From Pontibacter beigongshangensis (GTDB lineage Bacteria; Bacteroidota; Bacteroidia; Cytophagales; Hymenobacteraceae), in assembly GCF_014332515.1 (NCBI RefSeq), contig NZ_VFSD01000025.1:45448-109447 (forward strand): a DNA stretch of 64,000 nucleotides, read 5' to 3'. Under the pieces are notes generated by a model. That model had not been told where the DNA came from and made no database searches. It saw nothing but the letters and a program-made list of their open reading frames with translations. Shown piece after piece: positions 53,062 through 62,295 of this stretch. The number at the start of each line of letters is the position of its first letter. The first letter of the stretch is position 1. Made by a program: the position numbers and the translations under genes.

Positions 53062-53092
53062 AATTGTTCTAATTTTGAAAAGATCCTGTGCC
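53062..53092 (+). repeat. Dispersed bipartite repeat, degenerate forward copy
   Basis: AATTGTTCTAATTTTGAAAA, then GATCCTGTGCC. Only the AT half is convincing. Confidence 0.4.
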
Positions 53093-53200
53093 GTATGTCC
53101 TGTAGCAGATGGCAGTACAAGTTCTATTTCCGGGAAGTTGCGTCACCGACAAAAGCAGTATTCACCTTGTGGGCCTGTTTCTTCAGTTTTTCTGATCACT

Positions 53201-53232
53201 AGGCCCTCCCGGAGGCTTTTCTGCTACTGCTC
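53201..53232 (+). repeat. GC half of the dispersed bipartite repeat
   Basis: AGGCCCTCCCGGAGGC, then TTTTCTGCTACTGCTC. GC half and tail without a recognisable AT half. Confidence 0.5.
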
Positions 53233-53322
53233 AACATCTGGTTATCAAACTGCAGGGCGCACCTGCTGCCTGCAGGTTTACCCACCGGGCCTGTTGGGTA
53301 AGAAAAAAAGCGAGGCCTTTTG

Positions 53323-53370
53323 AATTATTCAAATAAAAAGTGCCCTCCCGTGCCTTTAGCTGCTCCTGCA
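53323..53370 (+). repeat. Dispersed bipartite repeat, forward copy
   Basis: AATTATTCAAATAAAAAGTG, then CCCTCCCGTGCC, then TTTAGCTGCTCCTGC. It ends 33 bases from the STAS gene stop. Confidence 0.65.
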
Positions 53371-53402
53371 GGTGCCTCAGAGATTACGGGTAGGCAGGTA
53401 GA

Positions 53403-53780
53403 CTAATTTGCGGAAGTAGAAGAAGTAAGGAGTTGGCTGGACTTATACAAGTAATAGGCCAGCTCCTTTGTAGGAACAACAGGCAACGTGGCATCGAGCT
53501 GCGTTGCGTTAAACAGGCCCTGGATCTGCTGGTTCAGCTGAATGAGCAGGAAATTTATGTTCCGCTCTTTCAGGATATGCTGATAAAGTGTCAGAAAATC
53601 AATTGCTTCGGTGGTGATGCTCTGCAGCATGCTGCAATCTATCCACACCTCTTTTTTAGCTTTTTTGGCTACAATAACCTGCAGCAGCATTGATTTTAAA
53701 ACAGCGAATGTTTTGTTCTCCAGAATTCCCACTAGTTGAATGTGATAGATGCTGCCTTCTGTGGTAAAAGTTATTTTCAT
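53403..53780 (-). CDS. STAS-domain-like protein
   Basis: A 125-residue protein from ATG 53780; the longer frame from 53837 is less likely. The pattern ITFTTEGSIYHIQLVGILEN, then EVWIDCSMLQSITTEAIDFL and INFLLIQLNQQIQGLFNATQ fits a STAS/anti-sigma-factor-antagonist fold, with the usual strand, Asp-containing loop and Ser/Thr at the phosphorylation-like position. It may take part in a partner-switching or stress signalling pathway. No cognate kinase or sigma factor is adjacent. Confidence 0.62.
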   Translation of the reverse strand: MKITFTTEGSIYHIQLVGILENKTFAVLKSMLLQVIVAKKAKKEVWIDCSMLQSITTEAIDFLTLYQHILKERNINFLLIQLNQQIQGLFNATQLDATLPVVPTKELAYYLYKSSQLLTSSTSAN

Positions 53781-54574
53781 AAGCTTATATGCTAGCTTAA
53801 AATCTAATTCCTGATGAATTAATATGTGCAGAACCATGTAACTACTTCTGACATGAAAGGCTGATTCTGCAGAAAAACCAGGCTTTATCTGGAAGAACGA
53901 AGAGATAAATGCCTCTTAGTTAACGAAGTATATGTTTAGCAAATATAGAGTTGCGCATGGAAGTATGAAATACCTGGAAGCAGGTATTTTTATAATAAAA
54001 TTTAGAAATTTACTACATAGCCAGTCGGTCAGGGCCTGTCTGTATAAACTTCCAAAGGTAAGGGCGGATTAATTTGCTGGAGGCTGATGACCGGCTATGT
54101 GCAGTTGCGTAAGTGTGGTGAGGTCTGTAAGAGAAGCAGGCAAGCTCCGATTTACAAATTATTCTAATGAAAAAGGCCCTCCAGAGGATTTTACCGCCCC
54201 TGCTGCTGCACATGGCCGCCCCGCCGCATCGGCTTTCAGGTGCATGTATGGATCCAATTCTTTATGAACAAGCCGTGCCTGGCTGCGGGAAGTACCTATC
54301 TTGCCGGAGCAAACACCTGTTTTTTGTAGATTATACCTGATATGCTGCCTGAGAGCAATAGATGAGGCAGAAATTTAATAATTATGCAATTTGTTGGCGA
54401 CTGGGTATAACGAGGCCATCAGCTGAAAGGAGCTGACATTTCCGCTCAATGCGTGTTAGTTTAATATAATTTCGATAATATAGTATTTTATTTGTAAATT
54501 AATCTTGCGGTCGATCAACTACAGGGTTTATAGCTAAATTTGATTTTAACTTTTTTCTTTCTTCCCCAGATTCT
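53781..54574. other. Gap of 794 bases before the response regulator
   Basis: The left part holds the promoter side of the STAS gene, the middle one repeat copy (54157-54210) and the right 100 bases are AT-rich promoter sequence for the response regulator. No convincing TAnnTTTG pair and no coding frame. Confidence 0.4.
54157..54210 (+). repeat. Dispersed bipartite repeat, forward copy
   Basis: AATTATTCTAATGAAAAAGG, then CCCTCCAGAGG, then ATTTTACCGCCCCTGCTGCTG. A full-length copy with tail. Confidence 0.8.
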
Positions 54575-55237
54575 ATGATAAAAGTCATTCTTACAGATGA
54601 TCATAAAATAGTACGCGATGGAATCAAAGCTTTGCTCCATAACGATGCTGCCATCCATGTGGTAGGTGAGGCCTCCAATGGAGATGAGCTTCTAAAACTG
54701 CTGGAAGAAGTAATGCCCCATGTTGTTCTGTTGGATCTCAACATGCCCGGGCGCGATGGGTTTGAAACCACCAAATACCTGAAGCAGCATTATCCAGATG
54801 TGAAGGTGCTGGTACTGTCTATGCTCGACCATGTGAGTTATGTGAACCGGGTGATAGAACTGGGAGCTTCCGGCTATATCCTGAAGAGTTCGGGTAAAGA
54901 GGAACTTAGCGCGGCTATCCGGCTGGTGGCCAGCGGCAATATGTATATCTGCTCCTATGTGGCCATGGAACTGCTGAAAAAAGTAGGGCACCACACCACC
55001 TATAGCACTCCTGTGAGCACAGCCAGAAAAGATAAAAAATATAAGGATATCTCGAAACGAGAGCTGGAGGTATTGAGCCTCATTGGCGAAGGCTATACCA
55101 ATGCCGAAATCGCCGAGAAACTGTTTACAAGCAAGCGCACCATCGAGACCCACCGGCAGAACCTGCTGGAAAAAACGCAGACTAAGAACACCGCCACCCT
55201 GATTAAATACGCACTTCAGAACAATATCATCAGCTGA
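54575..55237 (+). CDS. NarL/FixJ-type response regulator
   Basis: A 220-residue two-domain regulator. The receiver domain has acidic pocket residues D8 and D9, phospho-acceptor D54 (VLLDLNMPGRDGF) and Lys near 104 (LKSSGKEE). A LuxR-type helix-turn-helix at about 155-215 reads SKRELEVLSLIGEGYTNAEI, then AEKLFTSKRTIETHRQNLL. It should bind DNA when phosphorylated. No histidine kinase is adjacent, so it is an orphan in this window. ATG 54575 starts the receiver strand directly. Confidence 0.93.
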   Translation: MIKVILTDDHKIVRDGIKALLHNDAAIHVVGEASNGDELLKLLEEVMPHVVLLDLNMPGRDGFETTKYLKQHYPDVKVLVLSMLDHVSYVNRVIELGASGYILKSSGKEELSAAIRLVASGNMYICSYVAMELLKKVGHHTTYSTPVSTARKDKKYKDISKRELEVLSLIGEGYTNAEIAEKLFTSKRTIETHRQNLLEKTQTKNTATLIKYALQNNIIS

Positions 55238-55334
55238 TCAACAGGAGCCTCCTGCCTTATTCCGGAAAGAAAAGCTCAGAAACCGCTGTGTAACTGTATG
55301 GGTTTTCCTTTGCCGGGCAGCAGTTGTTGGCCGC

Positions 55335-55577
55335 TTACGCCTGTTCCTGCTGCGTCTGGCTTATGGCGGCCAGCAACTGCTCATCCGTTAGTTTTTCCAT
55401 CCAGTCTTTTCCGACCTCAATCCGGACTGTTTGCGCACCGCCCCCTGGGGTGCAAACCAAGGTAACAGTACCATTCCCGCTTTCGGTCAGGCTGGCTGCT
55501 TTGTCACCCAGGGCCGCATAAGCCTGCACACAGGTCCAGGCAGTGTTCCCCTGATCAGTTACTTCTCTTTGTTCCAT
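55335..55577 (-). CDS. Small conserved-looking hypothetical protein
   Basis: An 80-residue protein from ATG 55577 (MEQREVTDQGNTAWTCVQAY); the longer frame from 55610 is less likely. The middle part TESGNGTVTLVCTPGGGAQT and VRIEVGKDWMEKLTDEQLLA suggests a small alpha/beta protein. It is cytosolic. No family recognised. It lies downstream of pepD on the same strand, 73 bases away, and could be co-transcribed. Confidence 0.5.
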   Translation of the reverse strand: MEQREVTDQGNTAWTCVQAYAALGDKAASLTESGNGTVTLVCTPGGGAQTVRIEVGKDWMEKLTDEQLLAAISQTQQEQA

Positions 55578-55650
55578 AAATTTTAGTAAGCAGCGGGCCT
55601 GGCCACACACAAGGTCCTGGCCATGACCGCTGGTTTGCTTGTTGAAGCTG

Positions 55651-57129
55651 TTATACTGCTTTTTCTGGTTCCGGGATACTTTTTAAAGTTTCGAGCAGCA
55701 AATTCCAGTACTTCTGCACCGAGCTTATTTGCACCTGCTCATCGGGGGAGTGGGCTCCGCGGATGTTCGGGCCAAACGAGATCATCTCCATGTCGGGGTA
55801 GTGAGCCCCTATAATGCCGCACTCCAGCCCGGCATGGCAGGCATTTACATGCGGTGCCTCCTGGAACATGCTGTGGTACAACTCGCTCATCAGCTTCACA
55901 ATGGTAGCGCCGGGCCTGGGAGTCCAGCCGGGGTAGGAGCCAGCCATGGTTACGGCAGCACCGGCGAGTGCAAAGGCCGCTTCGATGGCGCGGGCCAAGT
56001 CCTCTTTTTCAGAGTCGACGGAGCTGCGGGTAAGGCATTGCACGGTATATTCTCCGTTTTTCAGGAGCACACGCGCCAGGTTGTTCGATGTCTGCACCAG
56101 TTTTTCGATGTCGGGACTCATGCGGTAGATGCCGTTGGGGCAGGCGTAGAGGGCCTGCAGAAAGCGCTCCTGAAAATCGGCGGCAACTACCTGCGCAGGT
56201 GCAGCTAGAGCTTGCTGCTGCACCTCCAGTCTGGGGTCTGTGGTAGCATACTCGGCTTTGAGTACAGCCGTGTGCGCTTTTATAAAATCCTCGAAAGCAG
56301 CGCTGTTGGCGGCAGGCACTGTTACTTCAGCAAAAGACTCTCTGGGGATGGCGTTGCGCAGGCTGCCTCCGTCTATGGAACTTATCCGGAGCCCGAACTG
56401 GGAGGCCGCCAGGTACAGGAGGCGGTTCATCAGTTTGTTGGCGTTTCCGCGGCCCAGGTGTATGTCCATGCCGGAGTGGCCGCCAGTAAGGCCTTTTACT
56501 TCCAGCCTGTAGCCTTTGCTGTGCTGTGCGGTGCCTTCCTGGCTATAGGTTCCTGTTGCTGTCACGTCTACGCCACCGGCACAACCTATGGTCAGGTCCC
56601 GGTCGTCTTCGGTATCGAGGTTCAGCATGATGCTGGCCTTCAGCAGGCCGCCCTTCAGGGCCAGGGCTCCGGTCATGCCGGTTTCTTCATCTATGGTAAA
56701 CAGGGCCTCCAGGGGTGGGTGGGCAATGTCTGTGGCCTGGAGCAGGGCCATCATGGTGGCTACGCCAATGCCATTGTCTGCTCCCAGCGTGGTACCTCTT
56801 GCTTTTACCCAATCGCCGTCTACCAGCATCTCGATGCCCTGCGTCAGGAAATCGAAATCGGTGCCGGCATTTTTCTGGTGCACCATGTCCAGGTGGCTTT
56901 GCAGCACCACCGTTTGCCGGTTCTCCATGCCGGTGCTGGCCGGTTTGCGGATGATGATGTTGCCTGCTTCGTCTTCTGTTGTTTCCAGGTTCAGGCCCTG
57001 TCCGAACTCTTTGATAAAGCGGATTACTCTTTCTTCTTTTTTAGATGGCCTGGGAACGGCATTCAGGTCAGCGAAATTGTTCCAGAGTGCCTTTGGCTCC
57101 AGGCTTCTGATGGATGTAGCGGTCGTCAT
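55651..57129 (-). CDS. pepD: Aminoacyl-histidine dipeptidase (M20 family)
   Basis: A 492-residue M20 metallopeptidase from ATG 57129; the longer frame from 57174 adds an atypical start. Landmarks: FADLNAVPRPSKKEERVIRF, VVLQSHLDMVHQKNAGTDFD (His and Asp zinc ligands), GTTLGADNGIGVATMMALL, TIDEETGMTGALAL (catalytic Glu) and GGHSGMDIHLGRGNANKL. It hydrolyses Xaa-His and other dipeptides in the cytosol. Transcribed toward the small gene at 55335. Confidence 0.93.
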   Translation of the reverse strand: MTTATSIRSLEPKALWNNFADLNAVPRPSKKEERVIRFIKEFGQGLNLETTEDEAGNIIIRKPASTGMENRQTVVLQSHLDMVHQKNAGTDFDFLTQGIEMLVDGDWVKARGTTLGADNGIGVATMMALLQATDIAHPPLEALFTIDEETGMTGALALKGGLLKASIMLNLDTEDDRDLTIGCAGGVDVTATGTYSQEGTAQHSKGYRLEVKGLTGGHSGMDIHLGRGNANKLMNRLLYLAASQFGLRISSIDGGSLRNAIPRESFAEVTVPAANSAAFEDFIKAHTAVLKAEYATTDPRLEVQQQALAAPAQVVAADFQERFLQALYACPNGIYRMSPDIEKLVQTSNNLARVLLKNGEYTVQCLTRSSVDSEKEDLARAIEAAFALAGAAVTMAGSYPGWTPRPGATIVKLMSELYHSMFQEAPHVNACHAGLECGIIGAHYPDMEMISFGPNIRGAHSPDEQVQISSVQKYWNLLLETLKSIPEPEKAV

Positions 57130-57418
57130 GTGTGGCGGTTTTAGAATGTGGTGCAGGCGGTGCTGCAGAAACAAGCTAGCAATTATTGCGCAGCATTAAA
57201 ACTTAGCATGAGTTTTTATAGCAGGTTTATTTTAATGCTTTGCTTTTGCAGCCCGCTTAATTTATGGAGCACGAGCAGTTAATAGCTGTGTATGGAGCAG
57301 CTGGTGGCGAAAACTATTCACACACCGGGAATGAGGCGATTTGTTGAGGTCCCTTGCCGGCATGCTTCTTAGAGCCGCTGCCGCACAGTTACCAGAAAGC
57401 ATAACTTCCATCATTCTT

Positions 57419-57444
57419 ATTTCTAATTTGGCGAGGCATTCGGG
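57419..57444 (-). repeat. AT-rich dispersed repeat (second family), reverse copy
   Basis: ATTTCTAATTTGGCGAGGCA, then TTCGGG. Short copy. Confidence 0.45.
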
Positions 57445-57681
57445 TTAATAGTAGCAACTAATCCCATCTGTTACAAAGGAGGTTTCATAGGACTTTCGCT
57501 AATTATAGAGAAAAATGGGGCAGATGAGGTTGCCAGTTGCACCGGTTCAAAAAAACATGCCGGCAGCCACTGCCTTAGGCTTTCGGCCACAAGGTCCCTT
57601 CTGGATGACAGAAGAGGGAGAGCATGAAGGAAATCTGAAAGTAACTAAATACGAGTTGATATAACAGCAATTAACAATCAG

Positions 57682-57711
57682 ATTATGCTAATGAAAAAGT
57701 CCCTCGGGAGC
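57682..57711 (+). repeat. Dispersed bipartite repeat, forward copy
   Basis: ATTATGCTAATGAAAAAGTC, then CCTCGGGAG. Confidence 0.6.
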
Positions 57712-57911
57712 TCATCTTGTAGGGGAAGATAAGGCTTCTGTTACCTGAATTTTGCGCTGGTGCGCGCTTGCAGTCCGTGCTTTCCTATCAACCCTTTCCA
57801 GAAGGGGCCAACGCAGCTTGTTTTAGATCCATTCTTTTAAGCTGTAGCCTGAAGGAACAGTTGGTACGGGCGGCAGGCTCGCACCAGCGACCTGCTTTTC
57901 CCTACAAGATT

Positions 57912-57944
57912 TGCTCCGGAGGCTTTGTTGCTGCTCCTGTTGCC
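57912..57944 (+). repeat. GC half and tail of the dispersed bipartite repeat
   Basis: TGCTCCGGAGG, then CTTTGTTGCTGCTCCTGTTGC. No AT half beside it. Confidence 0.5.
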
Positions 57945-58027
57945 CCTTTGTTCAATTCAGAGAGCCTCTAACTTGTATTATCAGTAAAAATCCAATATCT
58001 AGCATCTGCCATTTTATTTAATGAGTT

Positions 58028-58369
58028 ATGCTGAAGATCTACCACAATACCCGCTGTAGCAAAAGTCGCCAGACCCTTGACCTGATTGAGCAGGCAGGGC
58101 AGGAGGTGCAGATAATTGAGTACCTGAAAGAAGCACCTTCCGCTGCTGACCTGCAGGACGTGCTCCGGAAACTAAACATGAAGCCGGAAGATCTGGTGCG
58201 GAAAGGGGAGAAGCTTTACAAAGAAAAATTTGCCGGCAAGCCTCATACCGATGCCGAATGGCTCGAGATTCTGGCTGCCAACCCAGGCCTGATCGAAAGA
58301 CCTATCGTAGTGAAGGGCGATAAAGCTGTGATAGGAAGGCCCCCGGAAAATGTGTTGAAGTTGTTGTAG
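58028..58369 (+). CDS. ArsC/Spx-family protein (arsenate reductase-like, glutaredoxin-dependent type)
   Basis: A 113-residue thioredoxin-fold protein. It starts LKIYHNTRCSKSRQTLDLIE, with the catalytic-type C10 in RCSKSR, and has NPGLIERPIVVKGDKAVIGR, with the RP motif typical of ArsC. True arsenate reductases use C12 with three Arg residues; the fit is good but the family also includes Yffb-like proteins that do not reduce arsenate. No ars operon genes are adjacent. A reverse repeat copy starts 1 base after the TAG stop. Confidence 0.85.
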   Translation: MLKIYHNTRCSKSRQTLDLIEQAGQEVQIIEYLKEAPSAADLQDVLRKLNMKPEDLVRKGEKLYKEKFAGKPHTDAEWLEILAANPGLIERPIVVKGDKAVIGRPPENVLKLL

Positions 58370-58370
58370 A

Positions 58371-58403
58371 TAAGCTTCGGAGGGGCTTTTTGATTAGAAT
58401 AAT
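58371..58403 (-). repeat. Dispersed bipartite repeat, reverse copy
   Basis: TAAGCTTCGGAGGGGC, then TTTTTGATTAGAATAATT. It abuts the arsC-like stop and ends 18 bases before the stop of the convergent MFS gene. Confidence 0.78.
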
Positions 58404-58420
58404 TGATCCACGAAACCTTT

Positions 58421-59674
58421 CTATACCCCTGCCGAGGCCTTTGCAGGAGCTTTTTGGGCCTTCGGGGTAAATCCCGACAACACACGCAGCACGATCAGCA
58501 GACTGGTGCCAGTAAGCGCAGCAGCCAGAAAAAACGGTGCCTCCGGAAAATAGAGCGGGGCGTTATCGCTGGTGAAGAAGGAAAAAAAGTAACTCATCAG
58601 GGGAGCGCCTACAACGGCTGTGGCACTTGCCAGGCTGGCAACGCCGCCCTGCAGCTCGCCCTGTTCCGTTTCCGGAACCTCACCGGAAAGTATGCTTTGT
58701 ATGGCTGGTTCGGAAATGCCACCCATGGCGTAGGGCAGCAGGAAAGCGAACAGCATCCAGCTTTCAGAGGCAAGCCCAAGCAAAAGGTAACCAAGGCTGT
58801 ACAAGCTGATCCCCACACAAGCCGTCCGTTTGGCACCGAGGCGGGGAGCCACAAGGCCCGTCAGCACCCCCTGCACCAGCGCGATGAGCAGGCCCAGCAG
58901 CCCAAAGGAATACCCGATGCTGGCCTCGGGCCACTCAAATTTGAGCGCCGTAAAGTAAGCCCAGACATTGTGGAAAACGTGCACGGCAATGTAGGTGCAG
59001 AACAGGGAGCAGAACAGGCCTGTCACGACCGGGTACTGTCGCAGGTGCAGCAGCGCCCCGATGGGGTTGGCACGTTTCCAGGTAAACGCGCTTTGGTTGA
59101 GGCCTGGCAACGACTCCGGCACCACAAAATAAGTATAGAGCCAGTTCAGCAGGGTGAGGGCAAAGGCAGCATAAAACGGGAACCGGATGCCGAACTCGCT
59201 CAGTTCTCCGCCCAGCACCGGCCCGATGGTGATGCCCAGCCCAAAGGCCGCGCCCAGAAGCCCGAACCGTTTTGCCCGTTCTTCAGGAATAGTTACATCG
59301 GCTGTATAGGCAGTGGCAGTATAGAAGGTGGTGTTGCTGGCGCCAGCCAGCAGGCGGCCCGCAAAGAGCCAGCCAATACCAGTGGCAAAGCCCAGGAGCA
59401 GGTAGTCTATGCCAATCCCGAAAAGGGAAAGCAGCAGCAGGCGCCGCCTGCCAAAGCGGTCGCTCAGCTTGCCCAGGGCAGGGGCCATCAGAAACTGCGC
59501 AACCGAAAAAGTGAACATCAGCCAGCCGCCATACACTGAGGCCTTGCTTAAGGTGCCCCCGGTAAGTTCGCTGATGAGCCCGGGCAGCACCGGCAGCACC
59601 AGTCCAAAGCAAAGAACATCAAGAAACAGTGTCGTGAGTACGTAGCCCTGGGCAGCCTTCGCATTTTTATGCAT
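58421..59674 (-). CDS. MFS transporter, TCR/Tet (TetA-like) family
   Basis: A 417-residue major facilitator protein with about 12 membrane segments. TTLFLDVLCFGLVLPVLPGL is the TetA-type first helix; motif A is GKLSDRFGRRRLLLLSLFG and motif C-like LGAAFGLGITIGPVLGGELS follows. Antiporters of this group export tetracyclines or other drugs in exchange for protons. The natural substrate is unknown and no regulator (TetR) is adjacent. It is convergent with the arsC-like gene. Confidence 0.85.
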   Translation of the reverse strand: MHKNAKAAQGYVLTTLFLDVLCFGLVLPVLPGLISELTGGTLSKASVYGGWLMFTFSVAQFLMAPALGKLSDRFGRRRLLLLSLFGIGIDYLLLGFATGIGWLFAGRLLAGASNTTFYTATAYTADVTIPEERAKRFGLLGAAFGLGITIGPVLGGELSEFGIRFPFYAAFALTLLNWLYTYFVVPESLPGLNQSAFTWKRANPIGALLHLRQYPVVTGLFCSLFCTYIAVHVFHNVWAYFTALKFEWPEASIGYSFGLLGLLIALVQGVLTGLVAPRLGAKRTACVGISLYSLGYLLLGLASESWMLFAFLLPYAMGGISEPAIQSILSGEVPETEQGELQGGVASLASATAVVGAPLMSYFFSFFTSDNAPLYFPEAPFFLAAALTGTSLLIVLRVLSGFTPKAQKAPAKASAGV

Positions 59675-60127
59675 GCAAAATTCTTTTAAGTGCCTGAAAA
59701 TAAAGATTTAATTTCGGATGGCAGCAGGAACGGCCAGTTTTTGAACTGGATATTTGGTAAGCAGCGTCGTCAGCACAAATCAGCAACTCCGACATGCTAA
59801 ATCAGACCAGAAAAGCCCCAATTGTTGTTTAATTGGCAGTAAAGTGCTCATTTCTAATATTGAACCTCTGATGGTAAAGTCAGCCTTATGCTCCTCCAAT
59901 TTGATTTTTAGAAGGGCTTAGGGCTTGTAAAGCTGCCAGAGAACCTATCGGCCACCATGTCTAACTTTGAATATCTAATTTAGCGAAGCATTCGCCTCTG
60001 AGGGGCCTTGGCTAAAGTAAGAATGAAACAGCGCCTATCCGGTCTCCGCTCTACGTGGAAATCAGGCAGGCGCTGATGTAAGGGAATGCTGTGTCCGGTT
60101 GGGGGGCAGCAGAGGCAGGGGTAAAGC
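59675..60127. other. Gap of 453 bases, no gene
   Basis: It holds the MFS gene promoter side and a reverse second-family repeat (59961-59990), followed by a weakly similar GC-half sequence (GCCTCTGAGGGGCC near 59994). No coding signal. Confidence 0.4.
59961..59990 (-). repeat. AT-rich dispersed repeat (second family), reverse copy
   Basis: CTAACTTTGAATATCTAATT, then TAGCGAAGCA. Confidence 0.5.
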
Positions 60128-60703
60128 TTACTGATATGCCTCCAGTTCTTGCAGGCGCTGCTCAATGTTGGCAGCCCATTCAGCCTGTACAGCGGCATCC
60201 AGGCCATGTCTTGCCATTTTGTCGAACTCGTCCTGCTCGGCCTTCCAGGCGGCAAAGGCCTCGGTTACGGTCGGGCCAAGCTTTTCCTGTACGTTTGTGC
60301 AGGATGATCCCAGGTCCAGCAGTTTCTTGCGCAGCAGGCGGGCATGCACCTCCGTCAGGTCGAAGTGCAGCTGCTCGTGGTAGAGCAGCTTTGCCGACTT
60401 TTTGTTCTTTGACCAGGACTGCGTAGGCAGGAACACACAAGACACCTGAAACTCGAGTTGGTTGTTCCGGCATTTGGCGTCCAGGGCCAGGTTGGCGGCC
60501 GTGAGCGCATGATGCGGATTTTCCTCGTCGGGGTCAGCTTTAAAGTCTTCCCAGCTTAACCTTCTGCTGGATGACCAGGAAAGTTTTTCGTTCCTGATGC
60601 TGTTGTCTTCTTCAATCGCAGCAGATGGAGCGGGCGCAACCGGCACCCTAACAGGGGCAAAGAATCCTGTAACAAAAGATAAGAGGAGTGTGATAATAAA
60701 CAT
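60128..60703 (-). CDS. Secreted DUF922-like protein with HExxH motif
   Basis: A 191-residue protein with an N-terminal signal segment (FIITLLLSFVTGFFAPV). The core has LSWSSSRRLSWEDFKADPDE and, at residues 109-113, HEQLH within LLYHEQLHFDLTEVHARLL. HExxH is the zinc-binding signature of metalloproteases, and the DUF922 family has been proposed to be secreted Zn-dependent proteases. It is probably periplasmic or extracytoplasmic. Substrate unknown. It lies 72 bases upstream in coordinate of the MATE gene start-to-end on the same strand. Confidence 0.7.
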   Translation of the reverse strand: MFIITLLLSFVTGFFAPVRVPVAPAPSAAIEEDNSIRNEKLSWSSSRRLSWEDFKADPDEENPHHALTAANLALDAKCRNNQLEFQVSCVFLPTQSWSKNKKSAKLLYHEQLHFDLTEVHARLLRKKLLDLGSSCTNVQEKLGPTVTEAFAAWKAEQDEFDKMARHGLDAAVQAEWAANIEQRLQELEAYQ

Positions 60704-60775
60704 TGGCTAAAAGTTAAATTATCGTTGTTACAAGGGCAACAAGGGTCTTTTTAGAAAGGTTGCATTTTTTTTGAT

Positions 60776-62119
60776 TTATTTTTTGATAAGTTTCAGGCTT
60801 AGTTTTCTGAAGCGCCAGAAGAGTAAAAGAGCCGCCACGGTAAGCCCGATCAGCAGCCCGGCCCAGATGCCGATGGCGCCCACGCCCAGCTTAAAACAGA
60901 GCACATAGCCCAGCGGAAGCCCGATGATCCAATACGCTATTAAGGACACCAGGCTCGGGATCCGGACATCTTCCAGGCCCCGCAGCGCGCCCAGCCCCAC
61001 CACCTGCACACCGTCAGAAATCTGGAAGAGCGCCGCAATGATCAGCAGCTGCGAGGCGATACCGATCACCTCTACATCATCGATATAAAGCATCGGGATG
61101 AGGCGGTTGAAGATTATCATCAGCAAGGCGCTCCCGATCATAAACAAAACGGCCATCAAAAAGCTGCTGAAGCCCGCTGCCTGCATGGCTCTTAAGTTGC
61201 CGAGCCCTTTCTGGTTGCCCACCCGAATGGTGGCTGCTGCTGCAATGCCTCCGGCCATCATATAAGACACAGAGGCCACATTTATGGCAATCTGATGCGC
61301 CGCCAGCTCCTGTGCGCCTATCCAGCCGATCATGATGGCCGAGAAGCTGAAAGCCCCTACCTCAAAGAGCATCTGCACCGAAATGGGCAGGCCCAGCTGC
61401 AGCATGCGGTACATGTGGATGAGGGAGAGGTGCCGGAGCCGCAGGTAATGCCGGTAAATGGCGAAGCGCCTGCCGTATAGCACGTAGCCACCCATGAGCA
61501 GGGCCATCAGAATGCGGGAGATCAACGTTGCCCAGCCCGCTCCCACCAGCCCCAGCGCCGGAAAGCCCAGTCTGCCATAAATCAGGACATAGTTCAGGGC
61601 AATATTGATGCTGTTGGCGAAAACAGAGATGTACATGGCTTGCTTTGTTTGCGAGAGCCCTTCCGTAAACTGCCTGAAGGCCTGAAACAGCATCAGCGGC
61701 ACCATCGAGAAAAACAGTATCCGGAGGTAAGGAGTAGCCAGTTCCACCACTGCCTCCGGCTGGTTTAGCAGCGAGAGCCCCGGCGCCAGCAAATAGCCCG
61801 CCACCATCAGCAGGACGCCGAGCAGCACATTAGACACCAGCCCGGTAAGCAGCAGCAACGAGATCCGGGTTGGGTTCCGTCGGCCGTCGGCCGTGGCAAT
61901 CAGTGGCGTAATGCTCATCGAAACACCAATGCCAAACATCATCATCACAACAAAAATGCTGTTGCCCAGCGAGGCGGCAGCCAGCGGCAGCGTACCCAGC
62001 TGCCCCACCATCAGGGTATCGAACACGCTTACCATGATGTGCCCCAACTGGCTTAGGACCACCGGATAGGCAAGCATGAAATTTTTATGGAAATGTTCTT
62101 TATACTCTTCAGACCTCAT
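60776..62119 (-). CDS. MATE family efflux transporter
   Basis: A 447-residue protein with twelve predicted helices in two six-helix halves. It begins NFMLAYPVVLSQLGHIMVSV with FDTLMVGQLGTLPLAAASLG, the NorM-type start, and the second half repeats the pattern (LGLPISVQMLFEVGAFSFSA, then MIGWIGAQELAAHQIAINVA). It exports cationic drugs or metabolites with Na+ or H+. Inner membrane. Transcribed toward the DUF922-like gene with a 72-base gap. Confidence 0.92.
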   Translation of the reverse strand: MRSEEYKEHFHKNFMLAYPVVLSQLGHIMVSVFDTLMVGQLGTLPLAAASLGNSIFVVMMMFGIGVSMSITPLIATADGRRNPTRISLLLLTGLVSNVLLGVLLMVAGYLLAPGLSLLNQPEAVVELATPYLRILFFSMVPLMLFQAFRQFTEGLSQTKQAMYISVFANSINIALNYVLIYGRLGFPALGLVGAGWATLISRILMALLMGGYVLYGRRFAIYRHYLRLRHLSLIHMYRMLQLGLPISVQMLFEVGAFSFSAIMIGWIGAQELAAHQIAINVASVSYMMAGGIAAAATIRVGNQKGLGNLRAMQAAGFSSFLMAVLFMIGSALLMIIFNRLIPMLYIDDVEVIGIASQLLIIAALFQISDGVQVVGLGALRGLEDVRIPSLVSLIAYWIIGLPLGYVLCFKLGVGAIGIWAGLLIGLTVAALLLFWRFRKLSLKLIKK

Positions 62120-62295
62120 ACCTCATACCAGTGGCTCATTTGGCCCGCAAAAGTAAGCTTTATTTTTGAATGAGAGGATGAGAGCCTGATTGTTTATGGG
62201 GCACCAGGGGTAGAATGGCAACCCGCAAAAAGGGAGGTAACCTGGTGATGAGGTGATGCTCTGCTGCAGCCAGCGGCAATCACTTCGGGGGTATT

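Larger units (their letters stand above)
52722..53402. other. Gap of 681 bases with terminator and several repeats
   Basis: It holds a terminator (52842-52885), an AT-rich second-family repeat (52921-52960), a degenerate full copy (53062-53092), a GC-half copy (53201-53232) and a forward copy (53323-53370) of the bipartite repeat. The 82-codon frame at 53075-53323 overlaps these repeats and is not called. Confidence 0.5.
57130..58027. other. Gap of 898 bases with repeats and no gene
   Basis: It contains the pepD promoter side, an AT-rich second-family repeat (57419-57444), a forward bipartite repeat (57682-57711) and a GC half with tail (57912-57944). A 67-codon frame at 57768-57971 is not supported. 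No RNA gene was recognised. Confidence 0.45.

Noticed and set aside
53075..53323. 82-codon frame before the STAS gene
   Set aside because: It overlaps two repeat copies and has no recognisable content.
57768..57971. 67-codon frame upstream of the arsC-like gene
   Set aside because: It runs into a repeat half copy and has no protein-like pattern.
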